A stretch of DNA of 20,602 bases, taken from the NCBI GenBank assembly GCA_003427395.1, contig BFEA01000120.1:2297702-2318303 (forward strand). The letters run 5' to 3'. The notes beneath the pieces are model-generated. The model did not search any database and was not told the origin of the DNA. It saw only the letters and a list, made by a program, of their open reading frames with translations. A program made the translations under genes and the position numbers. This DNA is from Chara braunii (taxonomy: Eukaryota; Streptophyta; Charophyceae; Charales; Characeae). Below are positions 8,582 through 17,867 of the stretch, one piece after another (within the stretch, counting starts at the first letter, position 1; each line of letters starts with the position of its first letter).

Positions 8582-8733
8582 TTTCTTTTTTTTTTTTCTT
8601 TTTTTTTTTAAACAACCCAAGTGAATGCTAGCGGTGCTGATACGAGCAGACACCGCTAGCATGCTCGGGGAGGCTCCATCTATTGGTGGGGAGCAGCACC
8701 TGCTGGAAAGCGGGTCCAGCNTCCCTTGACATT
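8582..8733 (-). repeat. SINE-like repeat, copy 2 (full form)
   Basis: Sense strand is minus. Order: start similar to TGTCAAGGGA, T-arm-like hairpin CTGGA-CCCGCTT-TCCAG, CCCCACCAATAGATGGAGCC, a 10-bp perfect stem ATGCTAGCGG/CCGCTAGCAT (+ 8625-8634 and 8653-8662) enclosing TGCTGATACGAGCA, then GGGTTGTTT and an A tail interrupted by G. N bases lie at 8721, 8736 and 8744. About 150 bp, no ORF. Poly-A and the B-box-like hairpin near the 5' end suggest a LINE-mobilised short element. Confidence 0.65.
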
Positions 8734-8990
8734 TTNAAGTGTTNGTGTTTGTTATGGAGATATTCGAGCTCATATGGGCAAGCCACGTGTCCTGCTAATC
8801 ATCGAAACCGACACGTTGGCACTCCTGACACCCGATGAGCAGCATTGATTGCCCTCAACTGAGGAGATTAACTGCGCATCCAAATCCAAAATCATGTCCT
8901 TGTTCTATCTACAATCATTGCTCTTTTGCCAAAAGGGCGCCCCTTTGTCCTTTTTGGCCGCATTCATGGTAAAGTCGGTTGTCATGTTAT
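8734..8990. other. No feature seen
   Basis: This is sequence between SINE-like copy 2 and the right duplicate. Open frames here are short and unconvincing. Confidence 0.4.
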
Positions 8991-9262
8991 CCAGGGGCAG
9001 GGTCCCACTTACCAAGATTGTCCATTTTGGTTGTAGATCCCATAACCTATGGTTGGAAACAGATAATCCTTGTGATGCGGACCTCTTGAACTGGTTCTTC
9101 GTTTGTGGTCCGTGATTGTTGTTTTCTACGGCTCAGAGGGTAGAATTCAAGTCAGGGGAACACTTGGCCCAGGAGGGGCTTGCTGGTGAGCCAAGTGTTG
9201 GAGGTCTGTGGGGTTGCAAAATCTTACTGGTTATCCTTTTTTTCCCTTGATTTACCTATTTG
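8991..9262 (+). repeat. Diverged duplication, right copy
   Basis: Uninterrupted counterpart of 8390-8581. It carries extra sequence after CCCACTTACCAAGATTGTCC (about 9020-9100). Part of that extra sequence resembles 8261-8345 (CCACTTACCAAGA..., GCAAACAGA), suggesting an older, larger repeat. Confidence 0.6.
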
Positions 9263-10412
9263 ATGTCCTTTTTACGTGTGCAACCGCTTCTCTTTTGCTA
9301 AGAACGGCGTACCTGTTTCCTAATGCGAAGGTCTCTTGTCAGTCACTCGTTCTCCAGCAACTAATGGCTCAACCTTCCACCTTGTCCTCCCCGATTGCCA
9401 GGGCAGCAATGCCAGTATAGGCTTCCTAGCGAAGGGTACGTATTCCAACTTATGTGGACACGACTGCGAAAGGTGTGGAGGTCCTTCACGTAGGGCCTCA
9501 TTCCATTATTTTCCAGGTGTTGGTTGTGTATTTTGCTATAGAAGGTGGCAAGATACCTTCACCACTAAAAGAAACCACCACTGCCCCCGCCGTCAAGAAA
9601 CTCTAAGAAAATACACATTCTTGGTTTGGCGTGCAGTGCCAAGCATGGGTCGGAGGAAGGTTTGGTGGGGTGTACGAAATGTTCAGAGGGCCGTTATCTC
9701 AGTGGGACAAAATGCCCGCAGGTATGACCGTTGCAGTCCAAGTTGCCCTCCGCTTTGCCGGTAGAATGCCTCAACCGCATGGGTGGGAAGGCTGCTCGTT
9801 ATGGAGTCTCCCGGAGCGAGGTCCCACTAGCACTGGGTAGAGGGTATGGTCTAGCAGCACGGCAGGTTCATTACGACTTTTGGGGCAGAGAAAACAGTAG
9901 AAAGGGTCTGAAAGGCACAAAAAAGAAAGCAGGTTTGTTCTCCACAGCCCTGAAAAAAAGCCCTAGTCTGTCGATTTCAGGTAATTCGTGCAAAACACTG
10001 ACCGTAGAAGAGCGACCCCAACATTGGCTGCTTGTGCTTCAATGATGAAGTTGTGTTTGGTTCTGAAGATTCAAGCTGGTGAAGCGGACTCGCGGTTGCT
10101 CTTCCTCGCCGGCTGCGTCATCTTGTTCACACGGCTACTGCTTTCCTTCGGCTTGATGGCTTGTTTCTCATTGCTCCTCGCCACCAGTGGGGTGTGGTGC
10201 AAACGATGCAGTGGGGATCACCCGAGATGTTGGGCTTGATGCTGCCTCCCCCATCAAGCCTGCCATCCTGGACGGTCTTCGCTTAACTGCCCTGCTCATC
10301 AAAGTTCAACGGCATTAAACTTCCTAACTTAGATGGAGGAACCGAAAAGTCTCTGCGTAGAAGGAATTTTGCAATGTATAAGTCTACACTAAGGTATAGA
10401 GTTGGAATCGTT
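9263..10412. other. No supported gene; one small hairpin
   Basis: Frames of 142 and 104 codons (9336-9764 and 9731-10045 +) overlap each other and show no recognisable domain; the Cys-rich look of the first is not patterned like a known zinc finger. GGCTTGATG (10233-10241) and CATCAAGCC (10252-10260) form a 9-bp perfect stem with a 10-nt C-rich loop. Confidence 0.4.
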
Positions 10413-10445
10413 CCTGTTGTAGGCGACAGGGAGGAATCTAAGTCC
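10413..10445 (+). repeat. 33-bp dispersed repeat with hairpin, copy 1
   Basis: It starts CCTGTTGTAGGCGACAGG, which folds as a 7-bp stem (one G-T pair) around TAGG, followed by GAGGAATCTAAGTCC. It matches 10528-10560 at 31 of 33 positions by eye, while the flanks are unrelated. Confidence 0.75.
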
Positions 10446-10527
10446 TTCACTTGTAACCACCTTTCTCAGGTGTAATCTATCAATCTTTTCCTTCACTTTA
10501 ACCAGCGAGTTGTGAGTTCCGTCTGCA

Positions 10528-10560
10528 CCTGTTGTAGGCGACAGGGGGGAATCTGAGTCC
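10528..10560 (+). repeat. 33-bp dispersed repeat with hairpin, copy 2
   Basis: Second copy, 115 bp downstream of the first in the same orientation. The hairpin is identical, and the two changes (A to G twice) lie after it. Confidence 0.75.
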
Positions 10561-10724
10561 CAGTTGCTTAGTTCAAGAGCCAGTTATTTTCCAAAAAGCA
10601 GCAGGTGCCCCTGAAGGAGGGTGAAGAGGCTCCTTTGGTACTGCTCAGCCAATCCCCTGGGACATACACACACAATCAATGCTGGCAGTTACTCTCACAT
10701 TTTCTCATCGTTGACAAATTCTGA

Positions 10725-10815
10725 TATATTGTAAGGGACGCTGCACCCGATTTCCACCAGGCGTCGCTCCCCACCAATAGACTGGAGCCAACAGTTGTTG
10801 CTAGGGGTGTCTTGT
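10725..10815 (+). repeat. SINE-like repeat, copy 4 (opposite orientation, no A tail)
   Basis: The + strand reads GTAAGGGACGCTG, CACCCGATTTCCA, CTCCCCACCAATAGA-CTGGAGCC and later GCTAGGGGTGTCT, matching the sense strand of the other copies in order. It loses the poly-A end and merges into the first 10.8 kb unit. The T-arm-like stem is degraded (CTGCA against TCCAC), so this looks like the oldest copy. Confidence 0.55.
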
Positions 10816-11055
10816 GACGCCCAACCTCACGCCCGGCGCGACTTCCTGATCGGAGTGGGATGTGGGCCTTGAAGTGCGAGAAGGGGTGTGCCAAGGATTT
10901 TTGGGAAAGTGGGGGTGGAGTCCCAGGTCGGAACTGAGATCTCCTGTGGCAAAGTTTCAGGGGCATAGATGCAATGTGGCTAAGGGGGCGAGTTACTTCC
11001 AGTCTGATGGCGGTCGGGGTCGTGCAGCATAAGGCAGATGGCATGCGCGGTGCAT

Positions 11056-11538
11056 TCAGGGCCGTCCGATTCGTCGGTTTTGTTGGCGGCGGTTCAGGGA
11101 GAGGCCCGCCCGGGATGGTTGTGGTTCTGATGAGTCGGACCTTCGAGTGTAGACACGTGGTGTCTGTCGTCGCGTGTTTTGGTTAGGCCCCCTAGTTTCA
11201 GGGGCTCGTAGGTTGCCGCGTCGTCGGCAATTTCCGCAAGGCGTGCGGGGCCAATACGGGGCGATGGAATTCCACGGTACCACCATGAGTTGGTGATAAG
11301 GAAGGAGGAGGCGAAAGGGAGGGAAATTGGTAGTGATAACGACGAAGCTGGGGGATATGAAGTATTGCATGTTGTCCGTAGTGGGAAAATCGGGGCACCT
11401 AGGATCACTGGTTGTGGCACAGTGAAACTCCCGGGGCCACAAGCGGTTCTCGGTTAGGCAGGGGAATTCCGGGTATCTTTGCCTAATACATTCTCGCACC
11501 CAAGGGTCGACGTACTCCGAGTCCCAGGAGCTCGACAT
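11056..11538 (-). CDS. Unknown protein segment with FPP...LxVxPW...CxxCR motif, unit 1
   Basis: Family not recognised. The frame is open from at least 11538 (first ATG) to TGA 11056-11058. Its core (11224-11346, 41 codons) reads FVVITTNFPPFRLLLPYHQL, then MVVPWNSIAPYWP and CGNCR. It aligns without gaps to the unit 2 segment (14736-14858): 22 of 41 residues are identical and most others conservative, while only 2 of 20 identical non-Trp residues use the same codon. Such synonymous saturation with a kept protein sequence indicates past purifying selection. Upstream, DPRCPDF corresponds to ETRCSGF in unit 2. Downstream of CGNCR the residues become Arg/Pro-rich and are not conserved, so an exon end may lie there. 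A TATA-like site lies about 1.2 kb upstream (12552). Whether this copy is still functional is unknown. Confidence 0.4.
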   Translation of the reverse strand: MSSSWDSEYVDPWVRECIRQRYPEFPCLTENRLWPREFHCATTSDPRCPDFPTTDNMQYFISPSFVVITTNFPPFRLLLPYHQLMVVPWNSIAPYWPRTPCGNCRRRGNLRAPETRGPNQNTRRQTPRVYTRRSDSSEPQPSRAGLSLNRRQQNRRIGRP

Positions 11539-11716
11539 CTTATCATTGCGGTGTGATGGAATTCTTCCGCACACGCCTAACTAGCAAGGGGATTTTCCCG
11601 ATGTGATATTGGAAATTCCTATCTGTTTTAGGTGCGTGGGGGAAGGAAAGTTTCTGCCTACCCGATACCGGAGATATCAAGTTCGTCACTGAATCGTCAG
11701 TGGTTGCGAATTGGCG

Positions 11717-11771
11717 CGCGTGGATACGTGTAGGCTTCGCAGATCAGATCGTGCTTACACGTATCCCCGCG
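11717..11771. repeat. Strong inverted repeat (19-nt arms, 17-nt loop)
   Basis: The left arm CGCGTGGATACGTGTAGGC (11717-11735) pairs with GCTTACACGTATCCCCGCG (11753-11771) with one mismatch and one G-T pair. No T tract follows and no protein frame covers it convincingly. Confidence 0.7.
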
Positions 11772-12548
11772 AGGTATTCGCTGGTCTCTTGGACGATGAG
11801 AGCCCAATTCCTTATGCAAAATTGCCACGTGCCACGAACAACTACCCAATCATCTAATCACTCCGCGATCCCGCAAACAGTCGTTCCTTAGCATGCAAGA
11901 TGTCGCTATACATCAGACATCGCAGCAACAAGAACGGATCAAAAGGGATAAGCAGTAAGAGAAGCAGAAATGACGACTACGTAAGAGTTCCTATTATGCT
12001 TATGAGTATCAAAATGGCGAAGACCAGACAAAAGAAAGGCAACAGACATAACATTCATTCATCCATTCATTTGACAAAACACATAATACACGAGATCAAA
12101 ACCAATCGCAAAACGAGTGTGGGTTGAAACGAAGACAAGAATTCTGAAAACAAGGAAAAATGGGCGAGCCGCCCTGAGCCGAGATCAAATTTTATATACA
12201 AAAGCAAAGGGGGAGAAAAGACAAAGAAAATTGCAAATCCACATCCGTCGTCCATCAACCTCAGCTCCCTCTTCCTCTCTCTCTCGCTCTCCGATGCGGA
12301 CAGTCCGTCGTCACACACCAACCCACGAAGTCGTCATCCCGCTTAGTCCTCTTGCGCCCGTCAGGTTCGCCCGCGCGCTACAGTCCATCATAGCCCCACG
12401 CGTCAACCCCGCGCATTCGGCACCAGCTCGTCGGGTCGCAAGACTCCCACTTCAACTCGCCTCTTACTTTGCTCGTGAGCCGACCCTCACTGATCGCGCT
12501 ACCCCGAGCTTCCAACAATTGGTTAAGAGAGCTATCTAACCGTGCAGC

Positions 12549-12562
12549 CGGAATTTATAACG
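12549..12562 (-). promoter_or_regulatory. TATA-like motif of unit 1
   Basis: The minus strand reads GTTATAAATTCC. The homologous position of unit 2 has ACTATAAATT (15797), and both are followed by matching sequence (ATAGCTCTCTTAAC against ATATCTCTCTCAAC). A perfect 16-bp palindrome CGTGCATGCATGCACG (12561-12576) with an RY-type CATGCATG core sits just upstream on the minus strand. Confidence 0.4.
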
Positions 12563-12786
12563 TGCATGCATGCACGAAGAACACAGAATTGCAAGGACTT
12601 AGAAAGGAGATTAGGAGGGGGAGCGCCTACGTTCTGCATGGCCAGACCGCAGCGTGGGGGACGTAGCCACTCTCCACAAATCGATCCGAACATGCGGGTC
12701 GCGGGGCTAACCAGGCACAACAAAAAGGAAAGAGAGGGCGGGAAAGACGAAGCAGAAGAAAGATACAGTTACAATGGTGTCCGCCC

Positions 12787-12799
12787 AAAATTTATAGTT
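12787..12799 (-). promoter_or_regulatory. Second TATA-like motif in unit 1
   Basis: The minus strand reads AACTATAAATTTT, the same 10-mer core as in units 2 and 3. It lies 236 bp upstream of the first one. Function is inferred only from the recurrence. Confidence 0.3.
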
Positions 12800-13359
12800 A
12801 CTTGCAAGATTAAGGGCGCCGACTAATCAGAGTTTCGTTGTAGCCGCAGAAAGCGCGCAAGAAAGACAGCGCGCGGCAGAAGAAATCTCGAATTCCTAAA
12901 TTCCTAAAATCCTAGCTGATATAAAAAGAAACACAATTTCCGAAAAGAAAATCCGAAGTTCCAAAAGCCGTCAATGGCTCGACAAGATTCGAAAAAGAAT
13001 TCAAAAAGAACAAAGCAAAATTCCCGCGCGACCTCCGCGCCCAAAATCCAACAGTAGAACATGAAAGAAGCGACGTCAAACATATTATTCGCATCTTTTG
13101 TCGGCGCGACAGCCACTCAATCGGCCATCTCAGGACTTGCCCGGCCCTGAACCCAGCCGTCCAAAAAGAAGCGACGAAAGAGAAAAGACGAAAAGCGAGG
13201 ACACTAATGCAATTTTCCTTCGATCCCGATCTCCCGTAATTGGCCCAACCTTCCCATCTTAGGACCCCTCATTGTCATTGCGCAGAAAATCGCGCGGAAC
13301 AGAAATTGGTTCGTCACAGTCTGCTCTTACCAGCACCCCTAGCAAACCCCGGTTAAAAT

Positions 13360-13800
13360 TTAAAAAGAAAAGAAAAAAGAGAATTTAAAGAATTTGTGCT
13401 CCTTAGTTCGCATCCCTCCGCTCTTGTTCATTCCATCTTTATGCCACATCTTTTCCATGAAACTGTCCACAGGACGACTTGCCTCCCTATGGGAAACCTG
13501 TTTGTTGTGAATGTATCCCCTCGCAGGGTCAGTCATGCCCCACAGGCGAGTGCCTTCCAGTCCCATGGCCATTGGGGCCAATCTGGTTCTTTTTCCAATT
13601 GGCGCTAAATCCTGCCCCACCAGCGCCATGTGGGAAATGTGCACCAGGAAAATGTGCTCTATTGTTTCCCTTATTTTGGGCTCCGGGAATTCCATGTAGC
13701 AGGCTTGCACTAGAGCAGGGCCAGACCCTTCTGCTCCAAGTGGGTATGATTGATCAGCCAATCGTTAGTGGATAGGCAACGGTGCTCTATATACCACCAC
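13360..13800. other. Spacer between units with unconvincing overlapping frames
   Basis: Frames on both strands (133 codons -, 98 codons +) overlap almost fully. The + frame is rich in Cys, Pro and Gly; neither shows a recognisable domain or a counterpart elsewhere in the window. I do not call a gene. Confidence 0.3.
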
Positions 13801-13825
13801 ATTGAAGCAAGTTTGGCGTGTGATA

Positions 13826-13965
13826 AGCAAACCTCATGCCCTACAGAGCGTCCCGTACCCGTGGGAACGTCGACCAGAGTAGGTGGGGAGTGGCCGAGGA
13901 TTTTGGGCGGGGAAATTGAACCGCCCGGACGAAACTGGGGTTCTCGCTCCCGTTCAAGGGTTACC
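13826..13965 (+). repeat. Partial copy of the unit's 3' part
   Basis: CAAACCTCATGCCCT (13827 on), GCCGAGGATTTTGGGCGGGGAAA and a CGAAACTGGGG block match unit 1 (10826-10950) and unit 2 (14278-14410) in order. The rest of a unit is not visible here, so this is a truncated copy. Confidence 0.5.
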
Positions 13966-14507
13966 TTCATGAACACAAAATTGATAGGGATAAGGACAAA
14001 AATGCGAGACGGTGGAGAAGGAGGCAAAATAAACTAAAAAAAAAAATCCCCTTATCGACAAGCGTAGTTTCGCAAAAGACAAGTCCGTGGAAAAGGAAAA
14101 ATGCAAGTAACAAAATGAAGCCTAATCTGCACTAAAAAAAGCATCCCTTTCGTGGGGACAAAGGAAGAGGGAAGCGCCTGAGTCCGATAGGTCGAGGCTA
14201 ATCCCGACCGTCCAATTGGTCAGTCTCTTCGTTATCGGACAGCAGGTGGAGCGGAGGAATTAGGACCCTGTGACGCTCAAACCTCATGCCCTGCGCTGTC
14301 TTCCGTTCGGAGTGTTTAAATTGCGGAAGGGGCCTCAAAAAGATGTGAGATGGCATGTGCCAAGGATTTTTGGAAAGTTGAGTGTCGGGACACGGACAAA
14401 ACCGGAATCCCTTGTGCCAATCAAACTTAGTAAGAAGGGGGAGGGTCCGTCACTGCGTGGGTTTTGAGGGAGAAAAGGCGCGCGCGGGACGCACGGCGCG
14501 GGGGAGT

Positions 14508-14933
14508 TCAATCCAAAAAGTATCGCTGAACTTCCCATCGAGTCGTCGCTTTTCGTTTTGCATGGAAGGGGGCGGGCACATACTTGGCATCCCGTTTCAG
14601 GGTCAAGTCCCGATGCCGCTCATTACACAACTCTGAATCAAACGTGGAAGGCCGTAATCGAGTGACTCTTTCCTTATGCTCATCTTCCTCTCGTATTTGG
14701 TAGTGAAAGCCTTTCGATTGATAACGCTCGACGGGGCGACAGTCGCTGCACAGAGTGTTAGGCCAATGGGGCGCTACTGCCGACCACGGGATGACGATCA
14801 ACTCATTGAATGGCAATAGCAACAAATAAGGCGGAAAGTGTGTGTCCACAATAACAAAACCAGCGCCGACAAATCCAGAGCATCGGGTTTCAGGAGGGAA
14901 GTAGTATCTTCCGCTGATCTTGGTGACGGCTTC
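14508..14933 (-). CDS. Unknown protein segment with FPP...LxVxPW...CxxCR motif, unit 2
   Basis: The frame is open from 14933 (just after a TGA at 14934-14936) to 14508, 142 codons, without an obvious start, so it may be an internal exon. It reads EAVTKISGRYYFPPETRCSG, then FVGAGFVIVDTHFPP, LLLLPFNELIVIPW, SAVAPHWPNTLCSDCR and a charged C-terminal part (QIREEDEHKERV). The block 14736-14858 is the gap-free partner of 11224-11346. Hydrophobic strands before PW and a C-x-x-C pair after it suggest a small folded domain, perhaps metal-binding. The residues EWDV precede the TGA in the same frame, so the ancestral sequence may have extended further upstream. Function unknown. Confidence 0.4.
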   Translation of the reverse strand, partial: EAVTKISGRYYFPPETRCSGFVGAGFVIVDTHFPPYLLLLPFNELIVIPWSAVAPHWPNTLCSDCRPVERYQSKGFHYQIREEDEHKERVTRLRPSTFDSELCNERHRDLTLKRDAKYVPAPFHAKRKATTRWEVQRYFLD

Positions 14934-15796
14934 TCATACGTCCCACTCGCATACACGTGTCCTCTTCTCGTTATACGGTAAGGAGCGTGGCGGGGATGCG
15001 GGAGGCCGGCGCCCAGTCGGCCCGGGACAATCGGTCCACATGGCAGTAGTGAAATCTTATCCAGCATGCATCCTACATATTAATCACAACGATCCTACGA
15101 CTTAGTCGGAGACACGTCCACCAGGCAATCGCCTCATCATGACATCATCTAAGCATTCTCATTCATTTCTCACAGACATTTGTCGAGGAAGGTGTGAAAA
15201 TAGCAGCCACATAACACTCAGTTCTTTGTGTGCTTTGCACCCCTATTCCGCGACTGATTAGGCGTTAGTCGGAACAATCATCTCATTCCTTGCGTACAAT
15301 AGATCAACAAACATCCATAATCGTTCATGTCACAGAGAGAGAGAAGGTAGGGAGGAAAAGACGCGGAGCAGACAAGATAGATGTAAATTACACCAAAATT
15401 CGATGATGAAAAAGAGTTTTCGGCTTAACTGTCATCAAACTGAACTCACTCCAAGGATTCGAATAGATTTGAGACGAGGAGGCGCATCCGCCGTGACGTT
15501 CCACTATGGCCCCGGGCCATTCATCCATTCAACTCCGATCACTATCCCCATGCATGCACTTACGATCCCGACCGTCACGTGCCACTTTCCACCACTGCGA
15601 TCGTCACCCCGCCGACTTAGTCTCAACACTGCCTGTCCGGATCCCACAGTCCGTCGTGGCGATCAGGCGCACTGCCGGCCAGGCTACAGTCAACACGTCG
15701 GGACTTTTCGACTCGCACTCCACACATACCATCTAGCCACTGCTTCCCGGAAGTTGGCAGACGAGTTGAGAGAGATATTTGCGGGCGCGCTTGCAG

Positions 15797-15807
15797 AATT
15801 TATAGTT
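15797..15807 (-). promoter_or_regulatory. TATA-like motif of unit 2
   Basis: The minus strand reads AACTATAAATT. It lies about 940 bp upstream of the unit 2 coding block, in the same relation as 12552 to the unit 1 block and 17857 to the unit 3 block. Confidence 0.4.
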
Positions 15808-16720
15808 GCGGGAAGGGAGGTAGGTACGAGGGAGCATGAAGGTTGAGTCAGGGAAGGGTGAGAGAGGACTTGGGGATAATCGTCCGGCGAAAGCCATGTC
15901 GATCTTGCTGAGTCCGATCATAGGGAATCAGAGTCGTCGCGTAATAGGAGTTTCTCCTTACACGGAGTTTCTCCTTGGCTGGACGGAGGGAGGAGAGGAT
16001 CGACCGGGCTCTTGGGCGTAGGTCTCAGAGTGGGAGGAAGAAGGGTGCGCAGGATAGCGCGAAACGGATCCAAGATTCAAATGATCAAGAAAGAGAAAGG
16101 CGCGCGGGGAGAGAAAGAGAGAGAGAGAGGGAAAAACGGTTACGGTAGGACAGTGAGCGCGGGCACGAAGGGAGCGTCGAAGATGGCGAGGGGAGCAGAA
16201 AGGGGGAAGCTCGCTTGCATGGCGCCGATCACAAATGCAAAAAGAGGCACCAAAACAGTTACGGATTCCTAAGTCCTATGCTAATTCAAAAAATGAAATC
16301 ACCCTATCCGCGCATAACGTAGGCGAGGGAAAAGGCAGTCCTACATCCATTCGTATTCCCACCAAATTCCCAGAGTTTTCCGCGACGTAGTCAAGAACAT
16401 TCATGCACAAAAAGGACACGTCGGGTTCCGTTTATTTCGGAATTTCTAACTGTCGGGCAAAGCTCGCTTACTAAAGCGCGCGCAATTCCCATGCTTTTCC
16501 CAGATTATGAAAACAGAATTTCAAGAATCAACGCGGGTCTCAGCAAGGCATCTTTAATCAAAAACAGAGAGGGGCCTTGTTGGGCCGAGCAAAATTCCAA
16601 AAAAAAAAGAGAGAGAAGGGGTCCGGAAGATGGCCCAGGCTCAGAAGCTGGTTCGTCACAACGCGGAAGCGCACTCGCGTCCAGGAACCTAATGGAACCT
16701 TGGTACCCTAACACCAACCG

Positions 16721-16987
16721 TCACCAAGAGCAAGAGTTTCCAAGCTTGCACCACCTGCAGTTGAATTGAGGGTTCAACGTGGCATGCGTAACAGACCAGG
16801 GAAGCACAGTAAGATCCCTGCCAATGTGGCAAGCCTTTGATGAATTGTAGAGGTGAACCCGATCAGTTCGCAATAGTGACCTCCTAACATCCGTGTTGCA
16901 GTAGACACCATCTTCGTCTGCAACCAGGAACTCGGGGAGGCTGCTATGGCTGATCGACGTAAGGTTCGAACACGAGCAGCTGCCCAC
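16721..16987 (-). CDS. Unknown protein segment with LxVxPW...CxxCK motif, unit 3
   Basis: An 88-codon open frame ends at 16721. Its core (16745-16813) reads LTVLPWSVTHATLNPQF then NCRWCK, matching LIVIPWSAVAPHWP and LCSDCR of unit 2 in the PWS, hydrophobic and C-x-x-C positions with one extra residue. Codons of the shared Leu, Val, Pro and Ser differ from unit 2. The part before the motif (DEDGVYCNTDVRRSLL) has no clear partner in units 1 and 2, so this is a more distant member. The FPP element is not conserved. The TATA-like site lies about 1 kb upstream (17857). Function unknown. Confidence 0.3.
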   Translation of the reverse strand: MGSCSCSNLTSISHSSLPEFLVADEDGVYCNTDVRRSLLRTDRVHLYNSSKACHIGRDLTVLPWSVTHATLNPQFNCRWCKLGNSCSW

Positions 16988-17638
16988 GCTTACACTTAAG
17001 TTAGCAAGCCTCGACTACGTACAACCCTGGATCTAATTCCAATTCCTGGGCCTGAAACACCAACCAAAATTGCGAGAAGGAACGCAAGGACAACGATCCA
17101 AGCGAAATTATCACTTCAGAAATTGGCACCGAATTCCTACATCATCCATGCACCAAGTGATTAAGTGAGTCGATTGCTCCACATCTCTCTACAAGGGGAA
17201 GGGTGTAACAAAAGGGGCGAAGTAGCGACTTCACACGCGCACAAAGCACGGGGACCGCCACGTCATACGAAGCAAGGGGGTATCAGCACATTACATCCAC
17301 GTAGACAATTGTGACCAGTCTAATCCCCTCACACACGCAAGAGGAATGGGGGACAGCAAGAGTGAGAACAATCAAGCAGCTCCCACTCGACTATACAACC
17401 ACTTCATGCATACATCGACTTTCTGACAGCGAAGCAGCATGCATCCGTTCATCACTCATAGCCAAGGTCATGCATACGACTTAGTATGCACACTTCGTCT
17501 TTGGCACACATGCAACCTCAGACCAAGCAACAATGGAGAAAAACGAAGTCTCTCGCAACTCTTCTTTAAAACAACATCAATGCCGGCACCCCACCTGTGC
17601 GGCCACCATGTTGAACCTGAAGGCACGCCAGCATAGTA
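16988..17638. other. No supported gene within unit 3
   Basis: Only short overlapping frames. Three ATGCAT words cluster at 17406, 17439 and 17470. Confidence 0.35.
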
Positions 17639-17856
17639 GCCACAAGGCCCCGCCACTGGCCGCAGCTTCGTCTCCACCACCGCTCAGCCCTTCCGACTAC
17701 CACCCACTGAGTCTACTGCTAAGCTTACCCCACGCCGTCACTCCGCCCGTCCTTGGGCATGTTGAGCCTGTTCGGCATTGCAGCCTTCGCACAATGTCAT
17801 AGCTCGTGCAGCTGAGTATGGCAGTCGAGACCAAGGAGGAAAGGAGGGGCCTGCTC

Positions 17857-17867
17857 AAATTTATAGT
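17857..17867 (-). promoter_or_regulatory. TATA-like motif of unit 3
   Basis: The minus strand reads ACTATAAATTT. Core and distance to the PW block parallel units 1 and 2. Confidence 0.35.

Larger units (their letters stand above)
10816..13350 (-). repeat. Diverged tandem unit 1 (minus-oriented, about 2.5 kb)
   Basis: Landmarks shared in the same order with unit 2 (14268-16665): TGTGACGC(C/T)CAA-CCTCA-GCCC (from 10816), GTGCCAAGGATTTTTGG (from 10888), the FPP/PW coding block (11224-11346), GACTAAG-CGGG-TGACGA on the minus strand (near 12330), AATTTATA (12552), TTCCTAA/TCCTA (near 12895) and CAGAARYTGGTTCGTCACA (13300-13318). Landmark spacing between units stays at 3.2-3.5 kb, which argues for one duplicated element and against chance matches. 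Confidence 0.55.
14268..16665 (-). repeat. Diverged tandem unit 2 (minus-oriented, about 2.4 kb)
   Basis: Same landmarks as unit 1: TGTGACGCTCAAACCTCATG (from 14268), GTGCCAAGGATTTTTGG (14356 on), the coding block 14736-14858, the TATA-like site at 15797, TTCCTAAGTCCTA (near 16265) and CAGAAGCTGGTTCGTCACA (16642-16660). Several small indels relative to unit 1. Confidence 0.55.

Noticed and set aside
9336-9764. 142-codon frame with Cys pairs, possible zinc finger
   Set aside because: Cys and His spacing fits no known finger and the frame overlaps another one of similar quality.
12117-12539. 140-codon + frame, basic and Pro-rich
   Set aside because: It covers the TATA-side region of unit 1; the equivalent frame is not kept in unit 2, so it is not coding by comparison.
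15403-15846. 147-codon + frame
   Set aside because: Same argument: it lies opposite the repeated minus-oriented unit and shows no conserved protein with 12117-12539.
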